This document shows, one piece after another, positions 1 to 6,736 of a DNA stretch of 12,877 nt. Position 1 is the stretch's first letter; each line of letters begins with the position of its first letter. The notes under the pieces were generated by a model. That model ran no database searches, was not told the origin of the DNA, and saw only the letters and a list, made by a program, of their open reading frames with translations. This DNA comes from Rhodothermaceae bacterium (GTDB taxonomy: Bacteria; Bacteroidota; Rhodothermia; Rhodothermales; Rubricoccaceae): the NCBI GenBank assembly GCA_013003465.1, contig JABDIZ010000232.1:1-12877 (forward strand), given 5' to 3'. The position numbers were made by a program, and so were the translations under genes.

Positions 1-804
1 GCGCTCGACTCCGAAGCCATGCAGCGTTTTGCGGCCGCGGCCGAGCGACTCGTCCAGTACGACTTCTCGCTCAAGACCAAAGTCCACAAGCAGGATCCAT
101 GGCCGCGGCGGTTAAGCAAGCGGCTGGCGGGCAGTCGCGGGCCGTTCTACCTGCGGTTGGCGAAGATGAACCCATTTCATACCGCCGCGGTGGTCAAGGA
201 CCCGACAGCGCCGCTCGTTGCGGCCTATCTGCAGGCTCGGCACAGCATCGTACCCGTCATTGTGGTGCGGCACCCGGTGAGCCTTGCCGCGAGCCTCAAG
301 CGGCTCGGCTGGCATCCTACCCTGCGCTGGTTCGCCAGGCAACCGGCGCTCGTGGAGGACCACTTCGCCGAACAGGATGAGCAGGCCTTTCTGGAGCGAG
401 CCTGGGACGACCCCATCGACGCGGCCGCCGCGCACTGGCGGACCGTCTACCGGGTGTTGCTCCGGCAAGCGCAGGCGCAGGAAGGGTGGCACTTCGTGAC
501 GCACGAGGCGCTGAGTGCCGAGCCCGTGCTGACGTTTCAATACCTCTATGAGGCGCTCGAATTGCCCTGGTCTTCGCGCGTCGAGCACCGCATTGAGACG
601 CTCACGACCGGAGACCGCGCCGCGGCGCGCAAGGGGCGCGTGCAAGACTTCCATCGCGACAGTGCGGCCCTGTTCGACTTCCGCCGCAGCCAGATTACAC
701 TGGACGAACGTCGCCGCATCTTCGACCTCACGGCCGATGTGGCACTTCAGTTCTACGACCGCGATTCTTTTGCCTTAGAGGAGCAGCCGATCCCTTCCCC
801 ATGA
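1..804 (+). CDS. Sulfotransferase family protein, 5'-truncated by the window edge
   Basis: Likely transfers a sulfuryl group from PAPS to a sugar or other acceptor, in keeping with the glycosyltransferases that follow. The frame is open from base 1 with no stop, and the first ATG (19) is an unlikely true start because the family's N-terminal 5'-phosphosulfate loop is missing, so the gene begins upstream. Counting from that ATG, a KDP at residues 60-62 is followed by a hydrophobic strand and RHPVSLAASLKRLGW (84-98). This matches the 3'-phosphate-binding block of sulfotransferases, with R84 and S92 as the expected ligands. Helical, Arg/Trp-rich segments follow, typical of bacterial carbohydrate or Stf0-like sulfotransferases. 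The stop overlaps the next start by 4 nt (ATGA), so the two are probably translationally coupled. The family is fairly sure; the substrate is unknown. Confidence 0.8.
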   Translation, partial: ALDSEAMQRFAAAAERLVQYDFSLKTKVHKQDPWPRRLSKRLAGSRGPFYLRLAKMNPFHTAAVVKDPTAPLVAAYLQARHSIVPVIVVRHPVSLAASLKRLGWHPTLRWFARQPALVEDHFAEQDEQAFLERAWDDPIDAAAAHWRTVYRVLLRQAQAQEGWHFVTHEALSAEPVLTFQYLYEALELPWSSRVEHRIETLTTGDRAAARKGRVQDFHRDSAALFDFRRSQITLDERRRIFDLTADVALQFYDRDSFALEEQPIPSP

Positions 805-1541
805 CCCTCTCCAACTCCTTCCGTAGTGCCCGCTTCGAATTCCGTATGCGGGTCGCCTCCGATCCGCGCCTCCGGATGCTTTACTGGCCTGTGGTGCGCT
901 GGGGGCAGCACAAAATCCGGCAGGCGGGGCATATCGATCCGCGGGAAGCGGAAGTGCTGCCCGACACCGAGTTGGTGATCGATGGCTTCCAGGGCTCGGC
1001 CAACTCCTACCTGACGCGTGCCTTCAAGCACGCCCAGCCGGAGCCTGTCCGGTTGGCGCATCACCTGCATGCGGCCGTCGGCGTGTTGCGCGCGGCAGAC
1101 TTGCAAATCCCCACGCTCGTGACGATTCGCGAGCCCGAAGGCGCTGCCCTCTCGCTCGTCTCGCGCTGGCCCTACGTGTCCCTTGCCCAGGCGCTCCGCA
1201 GCTACGTCCGCTACTATGAGGTCATCGAGTCCGTAGCCGCGTCGGTGGTGATCTGCCCCTTCGTCATCACCACGCGTCATCCGAACCTCGCCATCGAAGC
1301 CGTCAATGAGCGTTTCGGGACCAGTTTTGTCGTCTTCGAGCCGACCGAAGAGAACGTGCGAACCGTACGAGGGCTTACCTCGCAGAAGAAGGCCAAGGCC
1401 GAAGCACGCAAACGCGTTCGGGCGCAGAAAGCAGTCGAGTTGAACGATCCCGAGGCGCAGCATTGGCTGGCTCGAGCGCAGGTGGTTTATGCGCGTATGC
1501 TTGCCTATGCTCCCGAGTCGCTGGCCGTGCACGTTCCGTGA
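801..1541 (+). CDS. Sulfotransferase-like protein (divergent)
   Basis: A 246-residue protein that looks like a short, divergent PAPS-dependent sulfotransferase. Residues 58-71 hold a hydrophobic strand and then GFQGSANSYL, which sits where sulfotransferases have their 5'-phosphosulfate loop (GFPRSGTT/N type), but the usual Lys/Arg of that loop is Gln-Gly here. Residues 105-121 (TLVTIREPEGAALSLVS) match the 3'-phosphate block, with R110 and S118 as the expected ligands. The C-terminus (about 190-215) is rich in Lys/Arg/Ala. There is no signal peptide, so it should be cytosolic. It overlaps the upstream sulfotransferase by 4 nt and its stop shares one base with the next start (TGATG). It could be an active enzyme with a different loop or a non-catalytic relative. 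The family call is moderate. Confidence 0.65.
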   Translation: MTLSNSFRSARFEFRMRVASDPRLRMLYWPVVRWGQHKIRQAGHIDPREAEVLPDTELVIDGFQGSANSYLTRAFKHAQPEPVRLAHHLHAAVGVLRAADLQIPTLVTIREPEGAALSLVSRWPYVSLAQALRSYVRYYEVIESVAASVVICPFVITTRHPNLAIEAVNERFGTSFVVFEPTEENVRTVRGLTSQKKAKAEARKRVRAQKAVELNDPEAQHWLARAQVVYARMLAYAPESLAVHVP

Positions 1542-2707
1542 TGGAGAACCGCGCCGTTTCCACTCAGAGTCCAGCCACACGGGTGGCTCTCACCACGCTT
1601 CAGCTCGGGATGGGCTGGCTGCCTGAGCAACCGGGCGGGTTGAACCGCGTGTTCTACAACCTCGCGCACTACCTCCCTGAAGCGGGCGTCGGGGTCCGCG
1701 GAATCGTCGCGGCGATGGAAGGAGGGGGAGTGGTCGAGGGCTTTGCGCCCATCGATACCGCGATGCCCCAACGTCTTCTGGCTGCGCGTCGGGCGATCCG
1801 GCGTGGTCTCGCGAGTGGGCCAGATCTCGTAGCAAGCCACTTTGCGCTCTATACCGCGCCGGGTCTGGACTTGCTCCGCGACGTTCCACTCGTGGTGCAC
1901 TTCCACGGGCCGTGGGCCGCCGAGAGCGGCGTCGAAGGCAATGTGGGGGTGGCCGTCCGGGCCAAGCGCGCCATCGAGCAGGCCGTGTATCGCCGGGCTG
2001 AACGGTTCATCGTGCTCTCGGAAGCCTTCCGCGACGTGCTCGTGCAGCGCTACGAGGCAGACCCGGAGCGCATTCGCCTCGTGCCCGGCGGCGTCGAGGT
2101 CGAGCGCTTCGACACCGGACTCAGCCGCCTGCAAGCGCGGCAGCAACTCGGCTGGTCTACGGATCGCCCCATCGTGATTTGCGTGCGGCGTCTCCGGCAC
2201 CGGATGGGTCTCGAAGATCTGATCGAGGCGACGGTGCGCCTCCGCGAGCGTATCCCGGACGTGTTGGTGCTGATCGCCGGAACCGGACCCATTGAAGCCG
2301 AACTGGACGCACAGATCGAGACGCGCGGGCTGCGGCAGCATGTGCGCCTGCTCGGGTTCGTCCCCGATGAAGACCTGCCCGTGGCCTACCGAGCGGCCAA
2401 CCTCTCGGTGGTGCCGACGGTCGCGCTGGAGGGGTTTGGCCTGATCGTCGCCGAGTCGCTGGCCGCCGGGACGCCGCCGCTGGTCACGCCGGTCGGCGGG
2501 CTCCCCGAAGTCGTGCGCGACCTCTCGACCAATCTCATTCTGCCCGCACATGGCCCGGACGCGCTGGTAGAGGGCCTCGGGCAAGCGCTCGACGGCACCC
2601 TGGCTCTGCCGTCAGAGGAAGCCTGCCAGGCCTTCGCCCGCACCCGCTACGACTGGGCCGCTGTCGCCCGGCAGACGCGGGCGGTTTACGAGGAGGTGCT
2701 CGGATGA
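1541..2707 (+). CDS. Glycosyltransferase family 4 (GT-B fold)
   Basis: A retaining GT-B glycosyltransferase of about 388 residues, the normal GT4 length, which would add a sugar from a nucleotide-sugar donor to a growing glycan on the cytoplasmic side. GG at 32-33 begins the N-terminal acceptor domain. HFHGPW (120-125) and VPGGVEVERF (181-190) are typical GT4 landmarks. The donor domain starts with VRRLRHRMGLEDLI (215-228). The catalytic EX7E motif is E297-GFGLIVA-E305, followed by AAGTPPLVTPVGGLPEVV (308-325). I chose the ATG at 1541 because it overlaps the previous stop by one base, and the in-frame upstream extension (from 1463) only runs over the sulfotransferase-like gene. The stop overlaps the next glycosyltransferase by 4 nt. 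The sugar and acceptor cannot be read from the sequence. Confidence 0.93.
   Translation: MENRAVSTQSPATRVALTTLQLGMGWLPEQPGGLNRVFYNLAHYLPEAGVGVRGIVAAMEGGGVVEGFAPIDTAMPQRLLAARRAIRRGLASGPDLVASHFALYTAPGLDLLRDVPLVVHFHGPWAAESGVEGNVGVAVRAKRAIEQAVYRRAERFIVLSEAFRDVLVQRYEADPERIRLVPGGVEVERFDTGLSRLQARQQLGWSTDRPIVICVRRLRHRMGLEDLIEATVRLRERIPDVLVLIAGTGPIEAELDAQIETRGLRQHVRLLGFVPDEDLPVAYRAANLSVVPTVALEGFGLIVAESLAAGTPPLVTPVGGLPEVVRDLSTNLILPAHGPDALVEGLGQALDGTLALPSEEACQAFARTRYDWAAVARQTRAVYEEVLG
2691..2697 (+). promoter_or_regulatory. Strong Shine-Dalgarno for the second glycosyltransferase
   Basis: AGGAGGT lies 6 nt upstream of the ATG at 2704 and inside the 3' end of the preceding gene. It is one of very few good ribosome binding sites in the window, where most starts lack one. 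It supports the 2704 start, although it also encodes part of an ordinary Glu-Glu-Val stretch. Confidence 0.5.
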
Positions 2708-3867
2708 GCACCCAGCCTCCGCGTGTACTGTTCGTGGACCATGCCGCTGTGATGGGCGGGGCCGAGTGGTCATTGCTTTCGCTGGCGCGTCGGTGGCGAA
2801 GCGAGCGGGCCGTCACGCTCTTCGAAGACGGCCCCTTCCGCCAGCACCTCAACGAGGCCGAGGTTCCGGTAGACATCCTGCCAGCCTCGGCGGCCGTGCT
2901 CGGCGCGACGCGGGGCGGCGGGGCCGTGGCCGACTTGCTTACGGTGCCGGGCATTCTCGCGCTCGCGACGCGGCTGGCCCGGCAGGCGCGCCGTTTCGAC
3001 GTACTCTACGCCAACTCGCAGAAGGCGCTCGTCATCGGCGCCGTCGCCGCACTGCTCGCCCGGCGTCCGCTCGTCTGGCACCTGCGCGACATCATCACCG
3101 CCGATCACTTCAGCCCAGCCCGGCGGCGTTTGGCGGTGGGCCTCGCCAATCGGCGTGCCGCATATGTCATCTGCAACTCCGAGGCCACCGCCGAGGCGTT
3201 CATGGAGGCCGGAGGCGACCCCAACAAGGTGCGCGTGGTGTACAACGGTATCAGCCCGGCGCCGTTCGACGCGGTTGCTGAGGACGAGGTCGCGCAGGTG
3301 CGCATGGCCTTGGGCGTCGGGGAGACGCCTGTGATCGGCGTGTTCAGTCGGCTGGCGCAGTGGAAGGGGCAGCACGTCTTGCTTGAAGCATTGGCCTATC
3401 TCTCGGAGGCGCATGCGTTGCTCGTCGGCGATGCGCTCTTTGCGGAGGATCGGGTCTACGCCGACGCGCTCCGTGCGCAGGCGGCCTCGCTGGGGGTCAC
3501 CGAGCGGGTCCATTTCCTTGGCTTCCGCGACGATGTGCCGGTCCTCATGAAGGCCTGCGATGTCGTGGTGCATACCTCCGTGGCGCCGGAGCCGTTCGGC
3601 CGTGTCCTCGTGGAGGGTGCCCTCGCCGGACGGCCCGTCGTAGCGACGGATGCGGGCGGCGCGCCCGAAGTCATCAACGACGGCGAGACCGGCCACCTCG
3701 TACCGCCTGGCGATGCTCAGGCGTTGGCCGATACGCTACGTACGCTTCTTACCGACCCGATAGCGACTCCGCGTATCGCTGAAGCCGGACGGCAGCGAGC
3801 GCTCGATCATTTCTCGGAGGAGGCGATGGTGCGTGCCGTCGAGGCGACCCTGCTGGACGAGCGATAA
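2704..3867 (+). CDS. Glycosyltransferase family 4 (GT-B fold)
   Basis: A second GT4-type glycosyltransferase, 387 residues, clearly different in sequence from its neighbour and so probably adding a different sugar or linkage. MGGAEWSLLSL (17-27) is the N-terminal glycine-rich donor/acceptor loop. WHLRDI (125-130) and VVYNGISPAPF (178-188) are typical landmarks. The donor domain has FSRLAQWKGQ (214-223), whose Arg and Lys contact the nucleotide diphosphate in this family. The catalytic EX7E motif is E296-PFGRVLV-E304, followed by ATDAGGAPEVI (314-324). The ATG overlaps the previous stop (ATGA) and has a good Shine-Dalgarno 6 nt upstream. It is part of the same transcription unit as the sulfotransferases, which points to a sulfated polysaccharide or glycoconjugate. 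The precise specificity is unknown. Confidence 0.93.
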   Translation: MSTQPPRVLFVDHAAVMGGAEWSLLSLARRWRSERAVTLFEDGPFRQHLNEAEVPVDILPASAAVLGATRGGGAVADLLTVPGILALATRLARQARRFDVLYANSQKALVIGAVAALLARRPLVWHLRDIITADHFSPARRRLAVGLANRRAAYVICNSEATAEAFMEAGGDPNKVRVVYNGISPAPFDAVAEDEVAQVRMALGVGETPVIGVFSRLAQWKGQHVLLEALAYLSEAHALLVGDALFAEDRVYADALRAQAASLGVTERVHFLGFRDDVPVLMKACDVVVHTSVAPEPFGRVLVEGALAGRPVVATDAGGAPEVINDGETGHLVPPGDAQALADTLRTLLTDPIATPRIAEAGRQRALDHFSEEAMVRAVEATLLDER

Positions 3868-3872
3868 CTTGA

Positions 3873-4721
3873 GTGCCTCACCTCAGGCTTCCGAGTCCCG
3901 TGCGCATCGCCCTCGTTCAGCAATCCGCCACCGCAAATCTCACGGTCAATCGCGAACGGGGCCTCGTCGCCGTCCGCGCGGCCGCGCAGCAGGGGGCCGA
4001 CCTCGTCGCTTTCGCCGAACTGGCGTTGACGCCCTTCTACCCGCAGCGCCACGCCACGCCAGAGACACTCGTGCAGGCCGAACCGATTCCGGGCCCCACC
4101 ACGGACGCCTTCGCCGCCCTGGCCAAAGAACTTGGCGTAGTGCTGGTGCTGAACCTCTTCGAGCGTGCAGGCGGCCGTACGTTTGACTCTTCGCCCGTGA
4201 TCGACGCCGATGGGTCGTTGCTTGGCATCACACGGATGGTGCACATCACGGACTACGAAGGTTTCCACGAGCAAGACTACTACGCCCCGGGTGATCGCGG
4301 GGCACCGGTCTACAAAACCGCTGCCGGGCGCATCGGAGTGGCGATCTGCTACGACCGCCACTACCCGGAGTATCTGCGAGCGCTGGCGTTGGGCGGGGCC
4401 GAGGTAATCGTGGTGCCGCAGGCCGGGACGGTGGGCGAGTGGCCCGAGGGGCTCTACGAGGCTGAGTTGCAGGTGGCCGCGTTCCAGAACGGCGTCTTTA
4501 CTGCGCTCTGCAACCGCGTGGGCGAAGAGGAACGACTGACCTTCGCGGGCGAGTCATTCGTTTGCGCGCCGGATGGCCGTGTCATCGCACGAGCTGGGAG
4601 TGGGACTGAGGAGCTTCTTCTGGCCGATCTTGACCTGTCCGAGGTCGAGCGCTCGCACGCGAAGCGGCTCTTCCTTCGGGACCGTCGGCCCGAGCTCTAC
4701 GCCGACTGGCTCGTGCGCTAG
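3873..4721 (+). CDS. Nitrilase-superfamily carbon-nitrogen hydrolase (N-carbamoylputrescine amidase-like)
   Basis: A 282-residue member of the CN-hydrolase family, which hydrolyses amides or carbamoyl compounds through a Glu-Lys-Cys triad. The strand RIALVQQ (11-17) opens the alpha-beta-beta-alpha fold. FAELALTPF (47-55) carries the catalytic Glu (E49), and GVAICYDRHYPEY (155-167) carries the nucleophile Cys (C159). EGFHEQDYYAPGD (129-141) supplies the accessory Glu (E133) seen in carbamoyl amidases. The block that normally reads RKMHIP reads RMVHIT (121-126), so the expected catalytic Lys is Met122. Overall similarity is closest to N-carbamoylputrescine amidase/beta-ureidopropionase-like enzymes. 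The GTG at 3873 gives a 9-residue lead, and the GTG at 3900 would start at the first strand and is equally possible. It lies only 5 nt after the glycosyltransferase, so it is likely co-transcribed. The substrate is unassigned. Confidence 0.87.
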   Translation: MPHLRLPSPVRIALVQQSATANLTVNRERGLVAVRAAAQQGADLVAFAELALTPFYPQRHATPETLVQAEPIPGPTTDAFAALAKELGVVLVLNLFERAGGRTFDSSPVIDADGSLLGITRMVHITDYEGFHEQDYYAPGDRGAPVYKTAAGRIGVAICYDRHYPEYLRALALGGAEVIVVPQAGTVGEWPEGLYEAELQVAAFQNGVFTALCNRVGEEERLTFAGESFVCAPDGRVIARAGSGTEELLLADLDLSEVERSHAKRLFLRDRRPELYADWLVR

Positions 4722-4750
4722 CCTGTCAACAGGATGGAAGAGGGCCCGGC

Positions 4751-4789
4751 TTTACTTTACCTTGCTCTTCATGCTATATTTTTAGCATG
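4751..4789 (+). promoter_or_regulatory. Candidate promoter with overlapping inverted repeat upstream of the NTF2-like gene
   Basis: An AT-rich island in otherwise GC-rich DNA. TTTACT (4751-4756) and TATATT (4775-4780) are spaced by 18 nt and resemble -35 and -10 elements. A perfect 7-bp inverted repeat, CATGCTA (4770-4776) and TAGCATG (4783-4789) around TATTTT, overlaps the -10. It may be an operator for a dimeric regulator or a small hairpin. The expected transcription start near 4787-4790 leaves about 25 nt before the ATG at 4814. The elements are seen directly; the function is inferred. Confidence 0.45.
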
Positions 4790-4813
4790 TATGACCTGAT
4801 CCATTCTACTGCT

Positions 4814-5245
4814 ATGCGCTTCCATACTCTGCTGCTCATCTTGGTTGGGGTTATCGCCATCACTCCCTGCATTGCACAGCCCTCCGCTGAGGACGCCATC
4901 ACGGGATTGCTTCAGGCCTCTGCCGATGCCTGGAACGCCGCCGACCTCGACGGCCACGTTGCCATGTACCGAGACTCGACGAGCTTCATGACGGGCAACG
5001 GTCCCGTATATGGACGCAGCTACACGCGTGATCTGCTAGGCCGCTTTTTCTTCCGTGATGGCGAGAATATCCAAGACCTACGGTTCGAGCAGATCACCGT
5101 ACGACCTCTCGGAGAAACCCATGCGCTCGTGACGGGACGTTTCGTGCTCAGTGGCGGCGGTGAGGACGAACGGAGTGGTTGGTACAGCCTCGTCTGGGAA
5201 TGGACCGGCGAGCGCTGGGCCATCATTCACGATCATTCGAGTTAA
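4814..5245 (+). CDS. Secreted NTF2-like (DUF4440/SnoaL-type) protein
   Basis: A 143-residue exported protein. MRFHTLLLILVGVIAITPCIAQ is a clear Sec signal peptide, with cleavage most likely just before or after the Gln. The mature part starts with a helix (AEDAITGLLQASADAWNAAD) and DLDGHVAMYRDSTSFM, the usual opening of the NTF2-like cone fold in DUF4440 and SnoaL-like proteins. It ends with beta strands (GRFVLSGGG, WYSLVWEWTGERWAIIHDHSS), where the final W-x-I-x-H-D-H-S pattern is typical of DUF4440. Such proteins bind small ligands or have unknown roles. I prefer the ATG at 4814 over the in-frame ATG at 4787, because 4787 lies inside the promoter palindrome and would put nine extra residues before the signal peptide. 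It is convergent with the lipoprotein gene. Confidence 0.85.
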   Translation: MRFHTLLLILVGVIAITPCIAQPSAEDAITGLLQASADAWNAADLDGHVAMYRDSTSFMTGNGPVYGRSYTRDLLGRFFFRDGENIQDLRFEQITVRPLGETHALVTGRFVLSGGGEDERSGWYSLVWEWTGERWAIIHDHSS

Positions 5246-5265
5246 GTATCAAGCACCCAACGCTC

Positions 5266-5303
5266 CCCCTACAGGCTTCTGTGTTGAGCGCAACAGGGGC
5301 TTT
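5266..5303. terminator. Possible bidirectional terminator between convergent genes
   Basis: The 56-nt gap between two convergent stops holds nested inverted repeats. An outer pair is CCCCT (5266-5270) and AGGGG (5295-5299), and an inner pair is TGTTG (5282-5286) and CAACA (5291-5295) around AGCG; the two share base 5295, so they are alternatives rather than one stem. Only three T follow on the plus strand, so this is not a classical intrinsic terminator. The position is the main support. Confidence 0.3.
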
Positions 5304-5763
5304 ACGGGTCAATCCGAACGGCCACAGAGAACGTAGCTGAGCCTCTACGGACGATGGGGCGGCGCCCCGTGAAGCCGCCGGACCCACCGCCGAGGTGCGT
5401 CACGTTCACGGTATACGTCTCGCCGGGGAGGAGCGGGCCGGGCGGTGTCGTGGTGCGCGGCGTTTCCTCGCTTGTGCTGGTCGGATTGGCGTAGGCTCCG
5501 TAGGGCACCGGCGAGGCGATCAGGACGTGTTCGTAGCGATTCTCGGGTAGGCTCCGCCCTCCGGGCTCGATACCCCAGACCGTTCGCCCATCAGCATCCG
5601 TTACCCAGAGAGAAGTGGCTGCGACTGGGGACCACGAGAAGAGCGGAGTCGTCTCAGCCGTGCCGTTGGTGGCGGTGACCTGGAGCGGCGAGTCGTCACC
5701 GGGCGGACCGCCCGCGCAGCCAGCAATAAGCAGGGACAGGCTGAGGAGGAACAGGGATCGCAT
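5302..5763 (-). CDS. Small hypothetical lipoprotein
   Basis: A 153-residue exported lipoprotein of unknown function. The N-terminus MRSLFLLSLSLLIAGC is a lipoprotein signal peptide with lipobox I-A-G-C (Cys16 acylated). A Gly/Pro/Asp-rich linker follows. The rest looks like one beta-sandwich or fibronectin-like module, with FSWSPVAATSLWVTDADG (43-60), VWGIEPGG, ASPVPYG, LLPGETYTVNVTHL and a final strand FSVAVRI. The LxPGxxYTVxV pattern is common in Bacteroidota and Rhodothermota exported proteins. The start ATG is 9 nt after the stop of the decayed copy upstream (5773-6056), and its C-terminal half resembles that copy, so the two came from a tandem duplication. It is likely the last gene of the minus-strand exported-protein operon. 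Confidence 0.72.
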   Translation of the reverse strand: MRSLFLLSLSLLIAGCAGGPPGDDSPLQVTATNGTAETTPLFSWSPVAATSLWVTDADGRTVWGIEPGGRSLPENRYEHVLIASPVPYGAYANPTSTSEETPRTTTPPGPLLPGETYTVNVTHLGGGSGGFTGRRPIVRRGSATFSVAVRIDP

Positions 5764-5772
5764 GGGATAGGG

Positions 5773-6056
5773 TCAGTACGTGAAGGCGACAGTCGTTTCG
5801 TACTTGCGCACGTCAGTGAGTTGTGCAATGGGCCCTTCAAGGGCTGTGAGGTGGACAGTGACGGTGTAGCGCTCGCCGGGCGTGAGTGCCTCCGCAGGCG
5901 TGGCGACAGGTTCGGCAGCATCGGGCGGAGGGCTCCAGCCGGGACCGCGCCCAGACGAGCCGTAGACGAGCGGTGACTGGAGATACGAAGGGCCGCGCGG
6001 GCTACTGCGCTTCTCGATACGCCACCGACCAGCATGAACAGAAGCACGGCTCGCAT
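5773..6056 (-). pseudogene. Decayed paralogue of the small lipoprotein (internal deletion and -1 frame break)
   Basis: The ATG at 6056 overlaps the upstream stop (TGATG) and encodes a signal-peptide-like start, MRAVLLFMLVG, but the frame then turns into Arg/Ser-rich nonsense. From about 6030 the frame one base back reads a credible protein (RWRIEKRSS, SYLQSPLVYG, LTPGERYTVTVHL, final strand YETTVAFTY) to a TGA at 5773. This part aligns with the C-terminal half of the neighbouring lipoprotein (VWGIEPGG, ASPVPYG, LLPGETYTVNV, ATFSVAV). Compared with it, the lipobox and roughly 60 residues of the first half are absent, so an internal deletion that also shifted the frame is the simplest reading. 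No ATG, GTG or TTG begins the credible part cleanly, so I call it a pseudogene. A sequencing error alone would not restore the missing half. Confidence 0.55.
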
Positions 6057-6736
6057 CAGTTGCCCCCGCCGGTCGGAAGCTCCACCCCGGGCGGCAGTTC
6101 GACGCCTTCGGTAAGCTCAATCCCGTCGGGCAGTTCGAAGTCGGTGACGCCGCCTCCGGCCGCCGAGAACTGTTCCCGGGTGTTGATCGATGGGCCACCA
6201 AACTGAGGATGGGAGACAGCGTAGCCGCTGTACTGTCCGTCGGCACGTCCTTGATCGACGCGCGTGATCCAGACATAGCCGTAGGTAAGGTAGTAGGGGC
6301 TGTTGTACGGATTCTGCATGCTCCCCGTGACTTCGAACGGGCCGAGACCGGGGCGACCGCTCAGAGGGTTGACCATCCGGTAGATGCCGGGGCGGAGGCT
6401 GTGCATCGGAGCGCCGAGCGTGACCGTCACAGGCTTGAAGTTCTCGTTGCACCTATTCGGGAGTTGGATCTGCCAGCCCACCGGTTGAGAGACCACGATG
6501 GCCGGTCCACCCATGTTCATCTCGTTGGCGAGGCCAACCCACTGTCCAGCCCCGATGCTGTCGTAAAACTCAGGGCAGGTCTGGTCCGCGGCAATGGGCA
6601 GGTAATTGTTGTTGCCCCCGCCACCGTCGCTTCCGTCCGGCTCTTCGAGGGCGTGAAAGCGGCCTGCGATGCGCAGGTCACGTTCGTCATCATTCGCTAT
6701 CACACGAACGGCCGCGAAGTCGAACGCGCCAATCAT
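6056..6736 (-). CDS. C-terminal part of a frameshifted secreted protein, hypothetical
   Basis: The first ATG of this frame is at 6736, but the frame is open from 6850 and reads convincing protein before that ATG (LYIRLDDEAAGAYSTG, PNRLAIAASDDQH). It is therefore the downstream part of the signal-peptide-bearing gene at 6733-7149, joined by a -1 shift. IGAFDFAAVRVI and LRIAGRFHALE end a beta-rich first domain. After an Asp/Gly/Asn-rich linker comes a second domain of about 130 residues rich in Tyr, Pro and Gly (WVGLANEMNMGG, GIYRMVNPLSG, YYLTYGYVWITRVDQG), with two Cys that could form a disulfide outside the cytoplasm. The tail has a hexapeptide repeat of the form L-P/T-x-G-V/I-E. No family is recognised. 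The stop overlaps the next (decayed) gene's start. Confidence 0.6.
   Translation of the reverse strand: MIGAFDFAAVRVIANDDERDLRIAGRFHALEEPDGSDGGGGNNNYLPIAADQTCPEFYDSIGAGQWVGLANEMNMGGPAIVVSQPVGWQIQLPNRCNENFKPVTVTLGAPMHSLRPGIYRMVNPLSGRPGLGPFEVTGSMQNPYNSPYYLTYGYVWITRVDQGRADGQYSGYAVSHPQFGGPSINTREQFSAAGGGVTDFELPDGIELTEGVELPPGVELPTGGGN
6065..6133 (-). repeat. Hexapeptide tail repeat (L-P/T-x-G-V/I-E)
   Basis: Three and a half 18-nt units encode LPDGIE, LTEGVE, LPPGVE and LPTGG at the very C-terminus of the secreted protein, directly after a Gly-rich hinge. The units differ at the DNA level, so this is an old protein repeat rather than a fresh slippage tract. It would form a short, acidic, Pro/Gly-rich extended tail. 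Confidence 0.7.

Noticed and set aside
753..1580. Open frame of 275 codons on the minus strand opposite the sulfotransferase-like gene
   Set aside because: No recognisable motif, and it runs antisense to a gene that is tightly overlapped by its neighbours on the plus strand.
1505..2584. Open frame of 359 codons on the minus strand opposite the first glycosyltransferase
   Set aside because: The composition is His/Arg-rich, as expected for a codon-phase shadow, and the plus strand shows clear GT4 motifs.
4722..4750. Terminator after the nitrilase gene
   Set aside because: CCTGTCAACAGG gives only a 4-bp stem with a 4-nt loop and is not followed by a T tract.
6065..6079. LPTGG at the protein C-terminus as a sortase signal
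   Set aside because: It is not LPXTG, no membrane helix and basic tail follow, and it is simply the last unit of the L-P-x-G-V-E repeat.
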